Positions 59,138 to 64,000 of a stretch of 64,000 bases of DNA are shown here, in pieces. Made by a program: the position numbers and the translations under genes. The notes beneath the pieces were generated by a model that saw only the letters and a program-made list of their open reading frames with translations, was not told the DNA's origin and did no database searches. The stretch is from NCBI RefSeq assembly GCF_003570715.1, contig NZ_QXXQ01000002.1:310001-374000 (forward strand), read 5' to 3'. The DNA is from Gemmobacter lutimaris. GTDB taxonomy: Bacteria > Pseudomonadota > Alphaproteobacteria > Rhodobacterales > Rhodobacteraceae. Numbering within the stretch: the first letter of the stretch is position 1; every line of letters starts with the position of its first letter.

Positions 59138-61381
59138 TCAGTGCCGCTTGCGCACCACCTTGCGTTTGGCGATGGCGGCGCGGGCGGGTTTGCGCGGGCC
59201 GCGGCCCTGCCCGGCCTTGCCGCGTTTTGGGGCGGGCAGGGCGCCGCCGTCGATCTCGATCAGTTCCAGAAGCAGCCCGCCGGTTACCGGCACGGCCTCG
59301 GCCAGCCGCACGGTGACGCGCGCGCCGGGGCCGATGGTCAGGCCGGTATCGGCGCCGGTCAGGGTCTGGCTGTCGGCATCAAAGAAGAAGAACTCGCGCC
59401 CGACCTCACGGATCGGCACAAGGCCATCGGCGCCGGTTTCATCCAGCTTCACGAAAAGCCCGAATTTCTGCACGCCGGAAACCCGCCCGGTGAAGGTCTG
59501 TCCCACGCGGTCCGAGAGGTAAGAGGCAAGATAGCGGTCGATGGTGTCGCGTTCGGCAGCCATCGACCGGCGCTCGGAATCCGAGATCAGCTTGGCGGTC
59601 TCGTCGAGGTTCTCGACATCCCAGGCACTGAGGCCATCCGCGCCCCAGCCATGCCCGGCGATCAGCGCCCGATGCACGATCAGGTCGGAATAGCGCCGGA
59701 TGGGCGATGTGAAATGCGCGTAATTGCGCAAGGCCAGCCCGAAATGGCCAAAGTTCTGCGGGCTGTAGTAAGCCTGCGTCATCGACCGCAATGTGGTGAT
59801 GTTGATAAGCTCGTCCTGATCGGTGCCTTCCGCCTGCGCCAGCAGCCGGTTCAGATGCGCGGTTTTCAACACCTGCCCCTTGGCCAGCGTGAATCCCGAA
59901 GCCTCGGCCACTTCGCGCAAGGCATCCAGCTTTTCCTGACTCGGTTCCTCGTGGATGCGGAACAGCAGCGGACGTTTCAGCCGGATCAGCTCTTCGGCGG
60001 CGCAGACATTGGCCAGCACCATTGCCTCTTCGATGAGCTTATGCGCGTCGAACCGTTCGCGGAAGGCGACCGACAGCACTTTACCCTCGTCCGAGAGGAT
60101 GATCTTGCGTTCCGGCAGGTCCAGTTCCAGCGGCTGCCGCACGGCACGGGCGTGTTTCAGCGCGGCATAGGCGGCGTATAGCGGGCGGATCACGCTGTCC
60201 ATCAGCGGCTCCAGCTTCGGCTCCACCGCGCCGTCGATCGCGGCCTGCACCTGCCCGTAATGCAGCGACCCGCGCGAACGCATCAGGCCGCGGGTAAAGC
60301 GGTGGCCGCGCTTGCCGCCCTGCGCGTCGATGGTGATGCAGACCGCCATGCAGGGCCGGTCCACCGCTTCGTGCAACGAGCACAGATCGCCCGACAGCAC
60401 ATCGGGCAGCATCGGCACCACACGGTCGGGGAAATAGGTGGAATTGCCGCGCTTGCGGGCCTCGCGGTCCAGTGCGGAACCGGGCGTGACGTAATGCGCC
60501 ACATCGGCGATGGCGACCCAGAGGTGAAAGCCCCCGGCATTGCCGGGATCGGTGTCGGGGATGGCCAGCACCGCATCGTCGCGGTCGCGGGCATCCACCG
60601 GGTCGATGGTCACGAGGTCGAGGTGGCGCAGATCCTCGCGGTCACCCAGCGTCACGGGTTCGGCGCGGTCGGCCTCGGCCAGCACCGCTTCGGGGAACTG
60701 GTCGGGAATGCCGTGCTGGTGAATGGCGATCAGGCTGACCGCCTTCGGCCCGGACGGGTCGCCCAGCCGGGCGACGATGCGGGCGCTGGGCAGGCCCAGA
60801 CGCTTCGGACCGGCCTGTTCGGCCTCGACCAGCTCGCCATCCTCGGCCTCCAGCGTCAGGCCGGGGGGCACGCGCCATTCCTTGTCGGCGCCCTTGTCGA
60901 TGGGCAGGATGCGCCCGCCTTCGTGGCTGCGGCGGAAGATGCCCAGAACGCGGATGGCCGAGGTGCCCAGCTTGCGGATCAGCCGCGCCTCATAGGCGTG
61001 GGCCTCGCCCTCCACCTTTTCCAGCCGGGCCAGAATGCGGTCACCCTGACCCAGCGCCGGGTCGCCTGTGCGCGCGATCACATGGATCAGCGGCGCGTCC
61101 TCGCCTTCCCATTCATTCGGCCGGGCAAACAGGTCGCCCGCCGCATCGGGCGGCAACAAGCGCAGGATGGATACCGGCGGCAAGGTGCCCGCCTCGCGGA
61201 ACTGGCGCTTGCGCTTCTGGATGCCGCCCTCCTGCTCCATCTCTTTCAGCAGGCGCTTCAATTCGATGCGGGCGGGGCCACCCTTGATGGAAAACGCCTT
61301 CGCGATGTCGCGTTTCGAGGCGAGGCCGGGATTGTCGGTGATCCACTGGCGGATCTGCTCTTTGCTGGGCAACTGGTCCAT
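59138..61381 (-). CDS. rnr: Ribonuclease R
   Basis: Processive 3'-5' exoribonuclease that digests structured RNA, including tmRNA-tagged messages. The 747-residue protein starts with a winged helix (LPSKEQIRQWITDN), then cold-shock-like RNA-binding domains, the RNB catalytic domain with the metal-binding aspartates in VDARDRDDAV, the AYYSPQNFGHFGLALRNYAHFTSPIRRYSDLIVHR block, an S1 domain (GQTFTGRVSGVQKFGLFVKL) and a basic tail (PKRGKAGQGRGPRKP). ATG 61381 is chosen; GTG 61396 would add five residues. It follows the nitroreductase gene by 30 bp. Confidence 0.95.
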   Translation of the reverse strand: MDQLPSKEQIRQWITDNPGLASKRDIAKAFSIKGGPARIELKRLLKEMEQEGGIQKRKRQFREAGTLPPVSILRLLPPDAAGDLFARPNEWEGEDAPLIHVIARTGDPALGQGDRILARLEKVEGEAHAYEARLIRKLGTSAIRVLGIFRRSHEGGRILPIDKGADKEWRVPPGLTLEAEDGELVEAEQAGPKRLGLPSARIVARLGDPSGPKAVSLIAIHQHGIPDQFPEAVLAEADRAEPVTLGDREDLRHLDLVTIDPVDARDRDDAVLAIPDTDPGNAGGFHLWVAIADVAHYVTPGSALDREARKRGNSTYFPDRVVPMLPDVLSGDLCSLHEAVDRPCMAVCITIDAQGGKRGHRFTRGLMRSRGSLHYGQVQAAIDGAVEPKLEPLMDSVIRPLYAAYAALKHARAVRQPLELDLPERKIILSDEGKVLSVAFRERFDAHKLIEEAMVLANVCAAEELIRLKRPLLFRIHEEPSQEKLDALREVAEASGFTLAKGQVLKTAHLNRLLAQAEGTDQDELINITTLRSMTQAYYSPQNFGHFGLALRNYAHFTSPIRRYSDLIVHRALIAGHGWGADGLSAWDVENLDETAKLISDSERRSMAAERDTIDRYLASYLSDRVGQTFTGRVSGVQKFGLFVKLDETGADGLVPIREVGREFFFFDADSQTLTGADTGLTIGPGARVTVRLAEAVPVTGGLLLELIEIDGGALPAPKRGKAGQGRGPRKPARAAIAKRKVVRKRH

Positions 61382-61411
61382 GCGCCTGCGTAGCACGCTG
61401 GCGCTGCGGCG

Positions 61412-62107
61412 TCATCCGCGAAACACCGACAGGATTTCGGCCAGAGGCTTCTTCCGCTTGGCGACCTCCGGCACGGTGGCGTGATCGGCGGGCCAGCCGA
61501 CAGGCAGGATCATCACCGCCTTTTCGTGATCGGGCCGCCCGCAGAGTTCATTGAGGAATTTCATCGGGTTGGGCGTATGTTCCAGACAGACCAACCCGGC
61601 GTGATGCAAGGCGGTGATCAGCAGGCCGGTGGCGATGCCGACGCTTTCCGGGACGTAGTAATTCTTGTAGCGCTGCCCGTCTTCGGTCACGCCATAGCGC
61701 TGGGCAAAGACGACGATCAGCCAGGGCGCATCGGTCAGATGCGGCTTGGCGGTGCCGGTGCCGATGGGTTCCAGCGCCGCCAGCCATTCGTCGCCCGCGC
61801 CACCGGCGTAGAAGGCGGCTTCCTCCTCCTCGGCAGCCGCGCGGATGCGGGCCTTCATCGCCGGATCGGCGATGGCCACGAAATGCCAGGGCTGGTGATT
61901 GGCACCCGAGGGTGCGGTGCCTGCCGCTGCGATGCAGGCTGCAATGACCTCCTCCGGCACCGGGCGGGTGGCATAATCGCGGACCGAATGACGCTTGCGC
62001 ATGTAATCCAGAAACGCCTGAGCAGCGGCCAGCGCCTGATCATCGGGTTTCTGAACGCGGTCGGGCAGGGGCAACGGCTGGTAAGCCACTTCGCCGGATT
62101 TATACAT
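61412..62107 (-). CDS. Nitroreductase-family flavoprotein
   Basis: FMN-dependent NAD(P)H oxidoreductase of 231 residues with KRHSVRDYATRPVPEEVI at the N-terminus, the flavin-binding APSGANHQPWHFVAI block and HHAGLVCLEHTPNPMKFLNELCGRP. This matches the BluB/iodotyrosine dehalogenase-like branch of nitroreductases in its layout; the natural substrate is not clear. GGGAGGCGTC precedes ATG 62107. It is first in an operon with rnr. Confidence 0.88.
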   Translation of the reverse strand: MYKSGEVAYQPLPLPDRVQKPDDQALAAAQAFLDYMRKRHSVRDYATRPVPEEVIAACIAAAGTAPSGANHQPWHFVAIADPAMKARIRAAAEEEEAAFYAGGAGDEWLAALEPIGTGTAKPHLTDAPWLIVVFAQRYGVTEDGQRYKNYYVPESVGIATGLLITALHHAGLVCLEHTPNPMKFLNELCGRPDHEKAVMILPVGWPADHATVPEVAKRKKPLAEILSVFRG

Positions 62108-62190
62108 GACGCCTCCCATTGCGGTCGCTACCGCTGGGGGGAGGGGAGCATTCCGGGCGGCGAATGGCAAGGGCGAACCCCGCCGGGCAG

Positions 62191-63228
62191 TCAGGCCGCG
62201 CGCCAGCTCATGCCGTTGCGGTTGAGTGCGGCGAGAAGCGGCATCGCCTCGAACCCGCGCAGCTGGCGCAGCGGCGGCGGGGTCGCTGGCGCTCCGGCAT
62301 GGCTGGCCGACAGGAAGGCCATGCCGTCACCCTGCACAAGATCGGGAGCGCCAATATCCAGCGAAATGGTGCGCAACACCATATGCCCAGTATCGAACAG
62401 TGCGGCGAGACCATCGGTCAGATGCTGCGCCGCCACCAGAACCTCCTCCTCGTCGAACAGATCCTCGATGTCGCCGCCCGTCATCAGAATGGGCAGATCG
62501 GCGCTGACCAGATGGTCGCGGCCGGGCACGATATAGGGCGCGCGCAGGCGCACCGGCGTGTGGCTGCCGCGACCGGGCAGATCGCAGCGCCGAACCGATT
62601 GAAGGCGCCGCGCGGTGCCGTCATGCAGCAAAACGGTCTCGCCGGGGTTCAGGCTGCCCGCTTGCCGCAGGCCCGAGGGCGTGGCGATTGCGGTCTGGTG
62701 ATGCACCCAGCTTGCTGCCCGCGGGGCGGCGTCATGCGTGGTGGCGCCGAACCACAGCAGCGCATCGTGCCGACGGACTTCGGGTGTCAGCGCGCAAATG
62801 CGGTCCAGATCCTCCAGAGGAAGAGCAAGCGGGGCAGTGCCCGATGCTGTCACGGAACTGCCGCTGCCCGGCCGCATATAGCTCAGGCTCCAGCTTTCGC
62901 GGTGGATGTCGAAGGCCAGCGTAATCTGCGCGATGCCGGGCTCGGCGGGCAGGCGGCCCTCCAGTCGGCAAATGGCCACGGCGGGGCCCTGCCTGTGCCG
63001 GATCGTCAGGCCGCGCTCGGTGTCATGCAGGATCGAGAAGGTGCGTTCCCAGCCATTCGTCGCGGCATGGTAATCCAGCAGAACCTGAGCGCCGCGCAAC
63101 GGCACCGCCAGTTCCAGCACCAGCGCGCCGCGTGTCATCAACCCGGCGCGGGTGGCACCGCCCCCCGGCGGGGGGGGATCGTGCTGCGACAAGGCCAGCC
63201 AGCCGCCCATGCACGCCCCATCCGTCAC
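62191..63228 (-). CDS. Hint-like domain protein with degenerate Hint domain
   Basis: The 345-residue protein has an N-terminal region (about 30-170) with beta-sandwich character (WERTFSILHDTERGLTIRH, ITLAFDIHRESWSLSY) that recalls LamG/ConA folds, then a Hint-like region (about 180-310: IATPSGLRQAGSLNPGETVLLHDG, RLRAPYIVPGRDHLVSADLPIL, EEEVLVAAQHL). The initiating cysteine of active Hint domains is replaced (ASWVHHQTAIAT). The end LRGFEAMPLLAAL matches LRGFEAQVLLTDA in the neighbouring Hint protein. A GTG start overlaps that gene's stop; ATG 63210 is the alternative. Confidence 0.75.
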   Translation of the reverse strand: MTDGACMGGWLALSQHDPPPPGGGATRAGLMTRGALVLELAVPLRGAQVLLDYHAATNGWERTFSILHDTERGLTIRHRQGPAVAICRLEGRLPAEPGIAQITLAFDIHRESWSLSYMRPGSGSSVTASGTAPLALPLEDLDRICALTPEVRRHDALLWFGATTHDAAPRAASWVHHQTAIATPSGLRQAGSLNPGETVLLHDGTARRLQSVRRCDLPGRGSHTPVRLRAPYIVPGRDHLVSADLPILMTGGDIEDLFDEEEVLVAAQHLTDGLAALFDTGHMVLRTISLDIGAPDLVQGDGMAFLSASHAGAPATPPPLRQLRGFEAMPLLAALNRNGMSWRAA

Positions 63229-64000
63229 GCTGCGCGCCGCGCGTCGGTCAGAAGAACCTGCGCTTCGAATCCGCGCAGGGTGGGCCGGGCGGCAGGGCCG
63301 TAACCCAGCCCCGTCTCGGGGTCGAGTGCGGGGAACAGCGCGCGGATTTCCTCCAGCACGGGCCGGTCGAGAATTTCCATCGTCTGCGGGCCGGGCAGGA
63401 AGCTTTCCGTTACCAGCCCCTCGGACCAGACCAGTTGATGCCGGTCGAACATCAGATGCACATAATCGACCTCGCCGCCCTGCTGAACGGTGATGCTGCG
63501 GCCGTTCACCAGTTCTTTGGCAGCAACCAGAACCTCCGCCTCACCGAACAGCAGTTCGGCCAGCCGGTCGCGCAGCAGAACCCGGTGCTGGGGCGAAACG
63601 AACAGTGTGCCATGCGCGCCGAACGTGCCTGCCTTGATGCGGATCGGGGCAAACGCCCCCGACGCCGCGACCCGGCGGCTGCCAATCCAGCGCAGCGGCT
63701 GCGGACCGTCATCCATGGTCATCACCAGATCGCCCGGCTCCAGATCTTCCACCGGCACATCGCCGTCGGGTGTGCGGATCCGGGTGCCGGCCACGAAGCA
63801 GGGCACCGAATTGATGGTGACGATACCCACATCGGTAACGCCGTTGCCATTGCCGTTGCCGACCGTATAGGTGAAGGACGAACTGCCGGTCTGCCCGTTG
63901 CCGACGATGGTGAATGTGCCGTCGGCGTTCAACGTGATCTGCTGCCCGCTGGCCAGCGTCACGGTCTGCCCCGCAACGACATTGGTGCCGTTGATCTGGG
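63225..64000 (-). CDS. Hint domain-containing protein, C-terminal part (5' end outside window)
   Basis: The frame is open through the window edge. Visible from the N-terminal side: a repeat-like segment (VTLASGQQITLNADGTFTIVGNG, SSFTYTVGNGNGNGVTDVGIVTI) typical of cadherin-like/VCBS extracellular modules, then a Hint domain from VPCFVAGTRIRTPDGDVPVEDLEPGDLVMT with the nucleophilic cysteine in place, HGTLFVSPQHRVLL and a C-terminal LRGFEAQVLL. Such proteins in Rhodobacteraceae are exported, often by type I systems, and the Hint domain may cleave or attach at its cysteine. The size of the full protein cannot be seen. Confidence 0.85.
   Translation of the reverse strand, partial: QINGTNVVAGQTVTLASGQQITLNADGTFTIVGNGQTGSSSFTYTVGNGNGNGVTDVGIVTINSVPCFVAGTRIRTPDGDVPVEDLEPGDLVMTMDDGPQPLRWIGSRRVAASGAFAPIRIKAGTFGAHGTLFVSPQHRVLLRDRLAELLFGEAEVLVAAKELVNGRSITVQQGGEVDYVHLMFDRHQLVWSEGLVTESFLPGPQTMEILDRPVLEEIRALFPALDPETGLGYGPAARPTLRGFEAQVLLTDARRAA

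Noticed and set aside
63225-63962. Hint domain read as an intein
   Set aside because: The domain is at the protein end with no C-terminal extein and no endonuclease insert, so it fits Hint-type secreted proteins rather than a splicing intein.

Overview
The window is 64 kb of high-GC, densely packed chromosomal DNA from an alphaproteobacterium, most probably a Rhodobacteraceae/Paracoccaceae member. The support is gene content and order (gpmI-envC-ctpA-rppH, slt/dapA/smpB, glnK-amtB), a TTG-started smc of about 1150 residues, ATGA start/stop overlaps, Hint-domain and RTX-type secreted proteins at both edges, and short hairpin and GGATATTTGGACCAAGAT repeats between genes. I saw no rRNA, tRNA, CRISPR array, insertion sequence or prophage.

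Layout. 1-0.25 kb: end of an RTX-type calcium-binding protein. 0.25-7.6 kb (minus): alkane monooxygenase, mutY, rppH, ctpA, an EnvC-type amidase activator, gpmI and an Rrf2 regulator. 7.8-15 kb (plus): a TVP38/flavin disulfide oxidoreductase fusion, a CDP-alcohol phosphatidyltransferase and a YnjB-YnjC-YnjD ABC importer, joined by start/stop overlaps or very short gaps. A perfect 24-bp inverted repeat follows, then a tiny secreted protein and a TetR regulator. This resembles the uncharacterised E. coli ydjXYZ-ynjABCDEF region and is the best candidate here for an undescribed system. 15-16.5 kb: two adjacent NYN-LOTUS putative ribonucleases. 16.6-19.7 kb: EamA exporter, MDR oxidoreductase, PACE efflux protein, GNAT. 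19.7-25 kb: lytic transglycosylase, dapA, second EamA protein, ion channel, smpB. 25-31.6 kb: sulfurtransferase, aminotransferase, amtB-glnK, penicillin-binding protein. 31.6-40 kb: lrgAB, a GFA-GNAT fusion, smc, ExoD, MarR, purD.

40-43.6 kb (minus): an arsenate-resistance operon, with an ArsR-ArsC fusion, a dedicated GAPDH, ArsJ, and a cysteine-containing secreted protein at its end. GAPDH and ArsJ would make and export 1-arseno-3-phosphoglycerate, while the ArsC domain would reduce arsenate. 44-45 kb: an inositol dehydrogenase-like gene. 45-57.6 kb: a response regulator and hybrid histidine kinase divergent from a cluster holding a long-chain-type acyl-CoA synthetase, a complete branched-chain-type ABC importer, a methyltransferase and a PaaK-like ligase. 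The context suggests signal-controlled uptake and CoA activation of an organic acid. 57.6-62.1 kb (minus): MltB-type transglycosylase, RNase R, nitroreductase. 62.2-64 kb (minus): two Hint-domain proteins, one truncated by the window edge and one with a degenerate Hint domain.

Starts were chosen from Shine-Dalgarno sequences, signal peptides and family length. All functions come from reading motifs by eye; no database search was run.
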